Below are positions 12,542 to 22,344 of a DNA stretch of 64,000 nucleotides, piece by piece. The stretch lies in NCBI GenBank assembly GCA_002914805.1, contig JXTB01000002.1, forward strand, positions 618,463 through 682,462. Direction: 5' to 3'. This DNA is from Parasponia andersonii (lineage: Eukaryota; Streptophyta; Magnoliopsida; Rosales; Cannabaceae). Position 1 is the stretch's first letter; every line of letters begins with the position of its first letter. A model generated the notes under the pieces. It was not told the origin of the DNA. It searched no databases and saw only the letters and a program-made list of their open reading frames with translations. The position numbers were made by a program, and so were the translations under genes.

Positions 12542-14140
12542 GGTGAAGTGAACAATTTAGTTCAGAGACGCAGTAAGGAAGCACGGGTTTAGACACTTGA
12601 TCTTAAATATATCTATTTTTGCTTCTTCATTTTCGATTCTATATCCAAATATGTATCCATTTTATTTATATCAATTGATCCAGATATAAAGCTAGATAGT
12701 ATACAAAAAAAAATGTTTTCATAATAGCTTTAAAAAATTGGCCATTCTCCTTAAGGTTCCCCTAAAGATTCATAAAGTTGTGCTTTATTTTCAGACTAAA
12801 CACAAATATACAATAGACTGGTAAACTAAAGGACTTCACAGTTTTAGCAAAATAACAATAACTACAGTACTATAGTGATTTTAAAAAATAATAATAAAGA
12901 ATTGTGACACGAAAGATCGGGAATTCCTATAGAATTCCGCATCTAGTGACCTTTTGGTCCTGAATTAAATGAGACTAGGAGGGAAAAAAAAATTACGTTT
13001 GATACCATACCAGAACATAGTGCATGCCCCTGAAATACAAAATCATCTTTTTTATGGCTATTCATTAGAAATTAAAAAAATAAAAATAAATAAATAAATA
13101 AAAAGAAAAGAAACTACGAGTTTCCCAAACTCAACTACCCTATATCGCATGTAGAATAACATCCCATCTTATGTCATCTACTTATTCTCTATATACGTAT
13201 GAGGGTAACATTTTGTTCCACATTCTGCCAAGTCCTTAACCTTGAAACTTCTCAAACAGTCCAATATAATACAAGGTGTAACTAAACATCAGCCATATTT
13301 CTTTGCTAATATTTCCTCGGATATAAGCTTAACAAATATCTTCTTTGAGAACATCAAAACTACCTATTTCATTACGAAACTCAAATGACAAAATAAACCA
13401 GTAAACCAATCATTTAAGGTGTTTATAGTGACCCGTTCTATTTCAATCGTCTTAGCCAAACAGAGATAAATCCCTTGTACCTACCTATATCTGATATAGT
13501 GATATTATATAGTACTCTTTCTGTCTATGAAAGAAGAAATTAATAATAACTTGACTAAGTCCATCTCAGGTCCAACCACTTTGACATAACAAGACAACTA
13601 ACAGAATTGAGAATACATGTAATTCTGCTGTACCTTGATACCTCCAAATCCCCAAAAGTAGGCAGAAGCAGACTGTTCCAAGTACAATTACTTTCCCGGC
13701 CAAACCTTCAGAATCAATTTTTGGGCTTTCCCAAAAGTCTTTATAACACTAGTTTTTTAAGCCTAGTACCTCATTTATTCAGAACTCAATTCATTACCTT
13801 CTTTTTCTTCACTTAAACCATGCGTTCTTCTAGCTAGTATCAAATAGCTTTGGTGGTGGTTTGTAGCATGTTTTGGTTAAAAACAGTTGACTTAGTCTTA
13901 TCGTGATTAATTGGTCTAATGTGTTTGGTATATTGACTTCTCAAGCATAGCATTCTAGAACTCTTTCCACCGCTCTATTTCTTAGTTAAAAATCAATTAA
14001 ATCATGTTAATAATATCACATGGGAAAGTTTCATATTTATCGTAACCTTTATGCTTGGCTTCTTCTTCTTAGTCAATTGCTAACAGCGTCGTTGCTTTAG
14101 ATAGAAATACAAAGCTTTTATGATATCATTATCACATCAG

Positions 14141-14201
<61 letters not shown>

Positions 14202-15800
14202 ATTAGTACAGTCTCGAACCAAACTTCACCGCATTTGACTAATCTTTTCTCTTCCATCAACAAGTTCCCACTTGCAAGTTGATTTAAACTATTGAAATTT
14301 CATCACTACCAACCTAACAAAATGAAAGCCATAAGAAAAGAAGCGGATCAATCATGCATGCTTGAAATGAATATGCAACCGAAATTTTCGAACTCTTGAA
14401 ACCAAGCTCAACCTCATTATTATGATCTCAAATTAATCACGTTTAACACATAGCTGTATTTACGAAGTAGAAAGATTTAAAAAAAAAAAAAAAAAAAAAT
14501 CAAGTGGCTTCTTTGTTTTGCCAAGCTAGCTTCATGAAAAGGAAAATCAGACACCTGAGAGATTGTCCATTGAAGGGGTCAACGTGCCGCCTTGGTGAAA
14601 TCTGAACTCGGAGCATGGTTTTGGGCCCAAAAAACGATGCAACAAGTAGTTGACCAAGATGGCGACAGAGGTTATTTCACATCATGAACATTTACTTGCT
14701 TCTAAATATACCTTGGTCTCATCATGCTCTTTCTTTCTTCAGCATCGTGAAGAAAATAAAATGTTACGGGGTCCCACTAAAAGCATAATTCAGCTCATAA
14801 CTATTGAACAAACCAATATAAGTTACAATATAATATGTTTTCTTAAAATTTTCTCAACCTCATTTACTCTTTCAATGCATATTGTAAGGTTATGACTCGA
14901 GATATATATATATATTATATAATACAACATGGTATTCTTAATGAGCCAATAGTTTGTTTTCTATGTGCATGAGTCTCCTGAATTTTGCAACCACCATAAA
15001 TTTATAATGATAGTATAAATCTCAATCTCTTAAATAATAAACCATAATCTCAAACAGATTCTGCATGAAACCAAATTATAGACTGTAATAAAGGAAGAAT
15101 TTACTTTTAAGAAAAAGGCATTTTGGATATTTGGTGAAAATTTTCATGGTTTTACACATGACACATCCTATAGAATTTTCACCTGGCTGAACAAGAGTCA
15201 AAATAACAGTCTCATATGTATGCAAATAGTTCGAGTTCTGTTACTTCCGTAGACAGCCAAAGTCTAAAATTGTTTAATATTCCCACTATGCATCATTATA
15301 ATTTCTAAATTAAGCCATCAATATATGTCTAATTTTTTGATTTCTAGATCAGTTCAAAAAATTTTGAATTAATATATTAATTTAAGCTAATATGGTAAAA
15401 CCGTGTGTTTGGTGAGATCAGCCACCAATTTTTTCCAACCTTCTACAAGAAACATGCATCACATTGCTTCATCTCCACCCTGCCAGTACATAGCCATGAA
15501 AGAATATAAGAATGGAAAATAAAATAACAAATAAAAAGTAAAAGAAAAAGCCATTCTTTCTTTGCTACCTACTTGATTAATGACAGTCAAAATTAAAATT
15601 TAAAACATGCACCTCTGTACTCCAATAATCATTACGTACTGTTCTTTTTAATATTTAATAAAAAAATCTAAAAACGAAAGATTTAGTCAAGGATAAAACT
15701 AGTGATTCTTTTTAAATTACTATTCTTTAGAAACAAAAAAACAAATTAGCAGGACTTTGCAATATCCAAGCCTTCTTGGAAAGCTCTCAAAAATCCAACA
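12542..15800. other. Divergent intergenic region, no gene seen
   Basis: About 3.3 kb between the TPR gene (-) and the LRR-extensin-like gene (+). AT-rich, with short A or T runs (14480-14499), a long (TC)n tract at 14143-14199 and an (AT) patch near 14902. Frames of 60-80 codons lack any family pattern and normal composition. No TIR, LTR or tRNA-like structure recognised. Confidence 0.6.
14143..14199. repeat. (TC)n microsatellite
   Basis: Uninterrupted TC dinucleotide run of 57 bases in the intergenic region. Confidence 0.95.
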
Positions 15801-15809
15801 TATATATAT
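15801..15809 (+). promoter_or_regulatory. Candidate TATA box of the LRR-extensin-like gene
   Basis: TATATATAT followed by C-rich sequence, 70-78 bp upstream of the ATG at 15879. Spacing leaves a leader of about 45 bases, short but workable. Confidence 0.45.
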
Positions 15810-15878
15810 CCCAACATCCCCAGCTCAACTCTCAAACATCCCTCTTAGCCTCTGATCACTCTCTCTCCAAAAAAGGAA

Positions 15879-17081
15879 ATGAAAAAACCATATTTCAATT
15901 TAGTCCTTTTTGCCTTATTTTCTATCATAATCCTCCCCAAACCGTCTCACCAAGGTTTATCAGACACTCTTTTACCACCCCCAAACCCAAGGCTCCTAAA
16001 GGCATTCGAAGCCCTCCAAGCATGGAAACATGTCATCACCTCCGACCCAAAAAACTTCACCTCGAACTGGTGGGGCCCAGAAGTCTGCAACTACACCGGA
16101 GTGTACTGTGCACCAGCACCAGATGACCCCCACACCACCACAGTCGCTGGCATAGACCTTAACCATGGCAACATTCAAGGCAAATTACCCGAAGAGCTCG
16201 GCCTCTTGACCGACTTAGCTCTGTTCCACATCAACTCCAACCGCTTCTATGGAAAAATCCCAGAAAGCTTGTCATGTCTTAAGCTCCTTTTCGAATTCGA
16301 CATCAGCAACAACAACTTCTCCGGCGAGTTCCCTAGTGTCGTCTTGTCCTTACCTTCGCTAAAATTCTTAGACATTCGATTCAACTCCTTCGATGGCGAC
16401 ATCCCATCCCGCCTCTTCGACTTGAAGCTCGACGCTTTGTTCGTAAACAACAACAAGTTCAAGTCCTCTTTGCCTCAAAACATCGTCAACTCGCCGGTTT
16501 CGGTGATCGTCTTGGCCAATAACGATCTCAATAGCTGTTTGCCTTCGAGTTTAGCCCAAATGAAGGATACCCTGATCGAGTTGATCATCACAAACAGCGG
16601 ACTTAAGGGCTGCCTGCCCTCCGAAACAGGGGACCTGGACAAGCTGACCATCTTCGACGTGAGTTTTAACCAACTCGTGGGGTCGCTACCGGAGTCAATG
16701 GGGAAGATGAAGAGCTTAGAGCAGCTCAACGTGGCGAGTAATAAGCTCTCTGGGGTTATTCCTCCGAGTATCTGCTCGCTGCCCAGGTTGGAGAACTTCA
16801 CTTACTCCGGCAACTACTTCTGCGGTGAGCCGGAGATTTGCCTGAAGTTGCCGGATAAGGATGACAGGAGAAATTGTATTCCTTATAGGCCTCTACAGCG
16901 CTCGCCGGAGGAATGTGCCGCCTTTTATAAGTCGCCGGTTGACTGCGGCGCCGCCGGCTCTGGCTGCCCTCGTAGAAGCCCGCCGCCTCCTCCACCACCG
17001 TCACCTCCGCCACCGTCACCTCCGCCACCGTCGCCGCCGCCACCAGTTCATCCACATCCACATCCACATCCACATCCATGA
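15879..17081 (+). CDS. Leucine-rich repeat extensin-like (LRX-type) wall protein, single exon
   Basis: 400 aa, intronless, as is usual for this family. Residues 1-26 form a secretion signal (hydrophobic VLFALFSIIILP). Then comes the LRX N-terminal segment (ALQAWK; SDPKNFTSNWWG; VCNYTGVYCAP), with paired cysteines and a sugar-acceptor NFT. About ten LRRs follow to residue 310 (GIDLNHGNIQGKLPEELG; DISNNNFSGEFPSV; FLDIRFNSFDGDIPS). A cysteine-rich hinge (CAAFYKSPVDCGAAGSGC) leads to a very short extensin tail, 367-389, of serine followed by four to seven prolines. The last 11 residues are VHP followed by four HP pairs. Known LRX proteins bind RALF peptides through the LRR and anchor in the wall through the extensin part. 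Here the tail has only four Ser-Pro blocks and no tyrosine cross-link motif, so it is a minimal LRX. By synteny it may be the counterpart of Arabidopsis LRX6 (At3g22800). Confidence 0.9.
   Translation: MKKPYFNLVLFALFSIIILPKPSHQGLSDTLLPPPNPRLLKAFEALQAWKHVITSDPKNFTSNWWGPEVCNYTGVYCAPAPDDPHTTTVAGIDLNHGNIQGKLPEELGLLTDLALFHINSNRFYGKIPESLSCLKLLFEFDISNNNFSGEFPSVVLSLPSLKFLDIRFNSFDGDIPSRLFDLKLDALFVNNNKFKSSLPQNIVNSPVSVIVLANNDLNSCLPSSLAQMKDTLIELIITNSGLKGCLPSETGDLDKLTIFDVSFNQLVGSLPESMGKMKSLEQLNVASNKLSGVIPPSICSLPRLENFTYSGNYFCGEPEICLKLPDKDDRRNCIPYRPLQRSPEECAAFYKSPVDCGAAGSGCPRRSPPPPPPPSPPPPSPPPPSPPPPVHPHPHPHPHP
17049..17078 (+). repeat. Coding (CATCCA)5 hexanucleotide repeat
   Basis: Five exact copies of CATCCA encode the terminal His-Pro pairs of the LRX-like protein, directly before the stop. 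Such a repeat could vary in number between individuals. Confidence 0.9.
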
Positions 17082-17224
17082 CCAGCGATGAAATGAATTT
17101 TTTTTTTTTTTTTTTTTACATTTTTCTTTTGGTGTTAGTGCACTTAGGACTGTGGATGTATACGGATGGAAAATGAATAATACTGGATGATTTGATGAAA
17201 CTTTCGTCATATGATGGTTTGATA

Positions 17225-17240
17225 AAACGACGTGTCGTTT
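17225..17240. promoter_or_regulatory. Second AAACGAC palindrome (AAACGACGTGTCGTTT)
   Basis: Seven-base arms AAACGAC/GTCGTTT around GT, about 145 bp past the LRX stop. It differs from the 12526 motif only in the central dinucleotide. Confidence 0.4.
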
Positions 17241-18259
17241 ACATGTCATCCGCGGGTTGCTCATGTCGGTCTTGAGGTTCTTGATCAGATTAAGTTCATC
17301 TACTAATCCTAACCCTTTTGTTTATGTGTATGTGAATTTGGTTTATATCCATTAATTTCTTTTATGAATAACATATCATGTTTAAACGTGAGAAAGAAAA
17401 ATCAAATGCTACTAATTCTAGTGAAGTTTTGCTTATTTTTCACTTTGAAAAATGTGATAAATTATCAAGAAAGTAGTAGTAATGAGACTTTTCAGATATG
17501 AATTAATGAGTGGAGTGGGAAAAAAATTATAAAATAATACGCTACCATATTAGTCAATTTTTCTCTTATTTATACAGTTTATCAAAATGTGTAAATTTAT
17601 TTTTTCACTTTACTCCTCAAGTATATACATGACATTGTCAAGTAAAGAGAAGAAAAGAATCTATATGTCATTGTTTATGGAGATGGACCTATTGTTTGTT
17701 TTTGAAATTTGTCCAAATATGCAACTCAGAAATTTCTCTTGCAGTATACTTTCACGTAATCCGCAACATGAACAAACAACTAACATTAATATAAAACTTG
17801 TTCTAACAAGAATGACACCATATAAAATTCACATTATTTTAAACAAAACGTGTGGTGTCGCTCTTCTTTAAAATCAAAACAAAAAATTGGTTCATGACTT
17901 CATGTTTCGCAAGGGCACAGCCACCATACACGTAGACTGGTAGAGTGGGGGCCCACTAAAAATTGTTCTTTATTATTATCTATTTATTATCTATCAATTT
18001 CATAATGTATACATATTTTCCCCAAGTTTTTCCTATTTCTATTTCTATATACTCGATGAGTTTTTCGCTTTTTCAAATTTCGCCCACTCTCAATTAAAAG
18101 AATATACTTTGCCCCAACTTAATAATCAACAACTCTTCCATATCTTTGGTTTGTTCTTTGATTATCCCACATCGTAACTCTTTTTCCTCGTTCTCTTCGT
18201 ATCTCTATACTTGTCTCTAATTAAATTTTTTTATTAAAAAAAAACCCTGTTTACTCTAG

Positions 18260-18510
18260 ATAATTTAGAGAAAATTTGATTTTATATGGTAATTTATAAA
18301 AAATACAAAATCTTGGATTTAACATAGAAATTGATAATATACTTTAGGTAACCGAACAAATTATTTCAAATAACTCAATTGGTTACCTCAAGTTCGGAGA
18401 ACCAATTGTAAAGAAAAAAATGATATTTTTTTTAACTATTTTTGAAAAGTTTTACTTTTCTGAATAAATCCGAGATTTTTTTTAAAAAATCAGCTCATTT
18501 GGATTTTTTT
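18260..18510. mobile_element. AT-rich foldback element, MITE-like
   Basis: Left part 'ggtaatttataaaaaatac' and right part 'gatattttttttaactattt' plus 'ccgagattttttttaaaaaatcag' are roughly inverted to each other. The inside carries an imperfect inverted pair, ttaggtaaccgaac and gttcggagaacc. Similar wording recurs at 42870-43115 and 43300-43560, so this looks like a small dispersed family. Borders and target duplication are not resolved. Confidence 0.35.
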
Positions 18511-19139
18511 AATTTTTTCGGACCTTGGCCGGGTTTTTTTTATTTATGTCAACAGATTAATTTTCCCTTTAGGAGATATGTTTTGGTTTTTCATATTTGT
18601 ATTTTATTTTTATTTATTATGCTCTAATAAACAAAAAAAAAATAAGGAAAAAACTTATTTTTTAATCAAAATTGTAGTGTCACTTTAGATAGAAAAAATA
18701 TTCACGTTAATGCCCTCTATTTATTTCTATATATACATACATATATATATATATATACACACCCATCATTGGTCAAATACGGCTTTTAAATTTTTTATTT
18801 AACTATGAACTATTATTAAAATAAGAGCACATCTAAGTAGTGAAAATTTTGATAAAAATTTTAGGGATTTTTTATTCTATTTTTAATTTTTCAGCTCATA
18901 GTGTCGGTTTAAGTTTCAAGAAATTAGCTTTCAAAAAGGGTACAAAAAGAAGGGTTGCATAGCAAAATGATCGATATATCCTTATATATCAAGTGCAAAA
19001 TATACTGAATTCAAAATTTAGTGTACTCGTTACTGAAACTGGTATATAAGTATAAAAATATATATAAGAGAACAACAAATATTTATCAAAGCAAAGTGTT
19101 GAAAGGGACACCCAAACAAATTTCTCAAGAAAAAGGGGA

Positions 19140-19189
19140 TGGGCTCGTATGGGCTTACTTACAGTTGTTTCTGGCCCGAATCCAGCCCA
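19140..19189. promoter_or_regulatory. Three site II elements (TGGGCT) of the RPS3a promoter
   Basis: TGGGCT at 19140-19145 and 19150-19155 and its complement AGCCCA at 19184-19189, all within 50 bp and 35-80 bp upstream of the TATA box. TGGGCY repeats are bound by TCP factors and, paired with a telo-box, are the hallmark of plant ribosomal protein promoters. Confidence 0.75.
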
Positions 19190-19221
19190 ACCCGGTAACT
19201 AACGATCACCTTAAGTGAATC

Positions 19222-19229
19222 TATATAAG
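19222..19229 (+). promoter_or_regulatory. TATA box of RPS3a
   Basis: TATATAAG, 136 bp upstream of the start codon, between the site II cluster and the telo-box. Confidence 0.65.
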
Positions 19230-19245
19230 CCTTTGCACAAAAAGC

Positions 19246-19253
19246 TAGGGTTT
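19246..19253 (-). promoter_or_regulatory. Telo-box of RPS3a
   Basis: TAGGGTTT on the plus strand (AAACCCTA on the minus strand), about 20 bp after the TATA box, close to the expected transcript start. Together with site II elements it predicts expression in dividing cells. Confidence 0.75.
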
Positions 19254-19364
19254 TGTCTGGGTTTACGTACCAGAAAGGATTTGAGGTCCGGGCCGAATCT
19301 CCTCATCACTGTGCCCAGGCAGTACCAACCCGAGCAGGATCCTCACACCTGCTTCCCTTTAACC

Positions 19365-21421
19365 ATGGCCGTCGGGTACCCGGAAATCTCCTTCGCCTTC
19401 TCCACCTCCCTCTATTCATATCCACATTCTCATTTGTACGGACAATCGCGGTAAACGGATGCTAATCCATATTTGAAAATATTTGTTTTTTTTTTTTCGC
19501 AGAAAGAACAAGAGGATTTCCAAGGGAAAGAAGGGAGGAAAGAAGAAGGCGTGAGTACTGTACACCCATCCTTTTTTTTTTTTTTTTAATTTCTTAGATC
19601 TGTCTTCCTCTTCTTCTGAACATAAATTTTGGTTTTTTTTTTTGGGGGGCGGGTTGGGGTGGGGGGGCAGGAATTTGAATTAATTTTTGTTGTTGGGTAT
19701 TCCAGGGCGGATCCCTTTGCGAAGAAGGACTGGTACGACATTAAAGCTCCATCAGTGTTCAATGTCAGGAATGTGGGCAAGACCCTCGTTTCTCGTACTC
19801 AGGGTACCAAGGTATATAATCTTCTTTCAATTTCTATGCACTTTTATTATAATGAGCTTTAATGGGCAATGGGCATTATCATAGATTCAATGACCAAGTT
19901 TGGCTTTCTAACTTTATTATCATAGATACAATATGTGTATGTTCATAAATGTGTTAACGTATATGCTAAATACCTTGAACAGATTGCTTCAGAAGGGCTC
20001 AAACACAGAGTGTTCGAGATATCATTAGCTGACCTTCAGGACGACGAGGAGCATGCTTACAGGAAGATAAGGTTGAGAGCTGAAGATGTTCAGGGGAAAA
20101 ATGTTTTGACTAATTTCTGGGTGAGATGGAACTGGAAATTGTACATTTAGTTATTGCCTTATTGGGCTAGTGTTCATAACTTATTTTATGGTTTTGACAA
20201 TGTAGTTCATTTTTATTGTTTTGGGATATTCAGGGAATGGATTTTACAACTGACAAGTTGAGGTCTTTGGTGCGGAAATGGCAAACTTTGATTGAAGCTC
20301 ATGTAGATGTGAAGACTACTGATAACTTCACTCTTAGGTTGTTCTGCATTGGGTTTACTAGGAGACGTCCAAATCAGGTCAAAAGGACCTGTTATGCGCA
20401 GTCCAGTCAGATTAGACAGGTATGTATTATTTTTTAACTGCTTATGTTGTAACTAAACAGTTTTTAGATTTCATGCGACGAGTTTATGAAGGCAATACCA
20501 TTTAAGTGACAAGTTGGCGTGGAAGAGTTTGACAACCAGCACTACGCTTCTGGAGACAAAATAGCGGGTTTTAGTTAGGCATTATGTTTGGTGAGCTAAG
20601 AACTTTAGTGAATAATGATGTCGAGGGAAATGAGTACAAAGGACAGTCAACGAAAAGGTTCTCATTTATTAGTTTTGCTGCTTGTGTTTACACATGAGCT
20701 CTGTTGGGGGATTTTCTATTTGTTGAAGTTGGCTGTTTGAGTTGAACCTATGATTTCATTCTATGACTTATAATTCGATTTTCCAGTTTTGTGGTTTCTG
20801 GAAAATGACAAATATTGTATTTTGTTTCCTTAGATCCGTCGCAAGATGAGGGAGATCATGGTTAACCAGGCAACATCCTGTGATTTGAAGGACTTGGTCC
20901 AGAAGTTCATCCCTGAGATGATTGGCAAAGAGATTGAGAAGGCAACTAAGAGTATCTTCCCTTTGCAGAATGTTTTCATTAGAAAAGTCAAGATCTTGAA
21001 AGCTCCCAAGTTTGATCTTGGAAAATTGATGGAGGCAAGTCTCTTTTTAACTTCTTTTTTTATTTCTTTTCTTTGGTAAAATTTCTGGATCTTAGAGTAA
21101 GTTCCCCTTCGGGAAAATTTCTGGATCTAAGACACTTTAGTTGAGGATTGAACTCGTGAAATCATCTGGAAGCGTGCATTTAGTTCATTATTAATTATAA
21201 ATTGTTAGGTTTTGTTGTGTGTCATCAACTAAATGGACCAATTGCAGTTCCAACGTGCCCTGTTCTGTGGTTTCATCTACGTTTTCCTTATAAGTGATTC
21301 ATTGGCTTCGGTTTTATATGTATAGGTTCACGGTGATTATTCAGAGGATATTGGCTCTAAGGTGGAGAGACCAGCTGAGGAGACAATGGCTGTGGCACAT
21401 ACCGAAGTTATTGGAGCTTGA
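19365..21421 (+). CDS. RPS3A: 40S ribosomal protein S3a (eS1), 7 exons
   Basis: Exons 19365-19375, 19503-19550, 19706-19811, 19983-20120, 20234-20419, 20834-21034, 21326-21421 join in phase to 261 aa, the usual plant length. The first exon holds only 11 coding bases (Met-Ala-Val-Gly), so the protein reads [20 protein letters not shown] and then [18 protein letters not shown]. Family-typical blocks follow: [44 protein letters not shown] and, at the end, [13 protein letters not shown]. eS1 is a small-subunit protein near the mRNA exit channel that contacts initiation factors; it acts in the cytosolic ribosome after assembly in the nucleolus. Intron 6 has a GC donor. Promoter signals (site II, TATA, telo-box) fit a ribosomal protein gene. 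Confidence 0.98.
21035..21325 (+). other. GC-AG intron 6 of RPS3a
   Basis: The exon ends ATG GAG and the intron begins gcaagt; it ends tatag before GTT CAC GGT. No GT nearby keeps the frame, and the strong context AG/GCAAGT is that of the minor GC-AG class. The joined protein ([12 protein letters not shown]) is the expected one. Confidence 0.9.
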
Positions 21422-22344
21422 ATGGAGGGAGGAATCATTAGATCGTCCATATTAATTTTTTGGAATTAAGAGATCAATTTTGTTTAGTTTTTTATTTTTT
21501 GGAACAATAATAGAGCTTTTAATTCTCTTGTTTGCTCTAGGCAAGGAATCAGAATGGTTTTGAGTTGATAGTACAATTTTGTTGTTCTAGTCTTTTCTAG
21601 TTTTAATTTACATTCATCTTTAATTTGCCTGAAATTTTCGTTCTGCGCGTGGTTGGTACCTACTACCTAGCTTAGAAGTTGTACAAACTTGGACAGTAGA
21701 ACATTTTGGTTATTAAATTAATGGGATTATTGATCGGTGATATTGATTGCCCCATCCATCTATTTATATGAACTAGGTTAAAAATATTATTAGTACTAAT
21801 ATCCAACTAAGAGATGAAAATTCTAATCAACAGGATAAAGAGTTAAATTACAAAAGAAAAAACCTCTTCTTTTAGGATTGAATTAAACACGAGTGGGCGG
21901 CTGCAACTGTCGTATGCCCGTTGCAGTTTGATCCGGTTAAAACTATGCACAGAGAGATTAGATAAAAAGGTATCAGTCATTTGAAACATTTCTTGGGTTT
22001 GTTTATAACTCGGATACAGAGCTGGCACATTGTTGAAGTCGATAATTTTCACCCGGAAATCTGTAAAGTAAGGCTCTCCCCATGACAAGACATTTCTGGG
22101 TACTCACGAAAAAATAAAAAAGATCAAAACAAAGAAAAAGCTGAGTGCTGCATTTTTTTTTTAATAACATGTTCGTAGTCCTTTGCAAAGTTTGAGAGTT
22201 CAAGTGCTGGACAAAGCAGCTTATTATGATTAGATCAGAAGACTAATTCATACAGATAACTCTAAGCTGACAAGGATAGTTTCTTCCTTAACTTAAAAGA
22301 ACCAAAATAGCCCATAAAAATATGCTTTCCATCTACTGGTCACC
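21422..22344. other. Convergent intergenic region, two 3' ends
   Basis: 923 bp between the stops of RPS3a (+) and NET1 (-). It should hold the 3' UTRs of both. The open frames on the minus strand (66-81 codons, around 21843-22203) overlap one another in different frames and show no family pattern. I see nothing else. Confidence 0.6.

Larger units (their letters stand above)
17082..19139. other. Intergenic region, no gene seen
   Basis: About 2 kb between two plus-strand genes. A T-run of 20 follows the LRX stop (17097-17117), the 3' UTR should lie here, and the AAACGAC palindrome sits at 17225. The remainder is AT-rich, with an (AT) patch at 18738-18757 and a foldback-like stretch at 18260-18510. 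The small frames are not credible. Confidence 0.6.

Noticed and set aside
16798-17079. Minus-strand frame of 93 codons with Val-Asp repeats under the LRX gene
   Set aside because: Antisense shadow of the proline/histidine-coding repeat.
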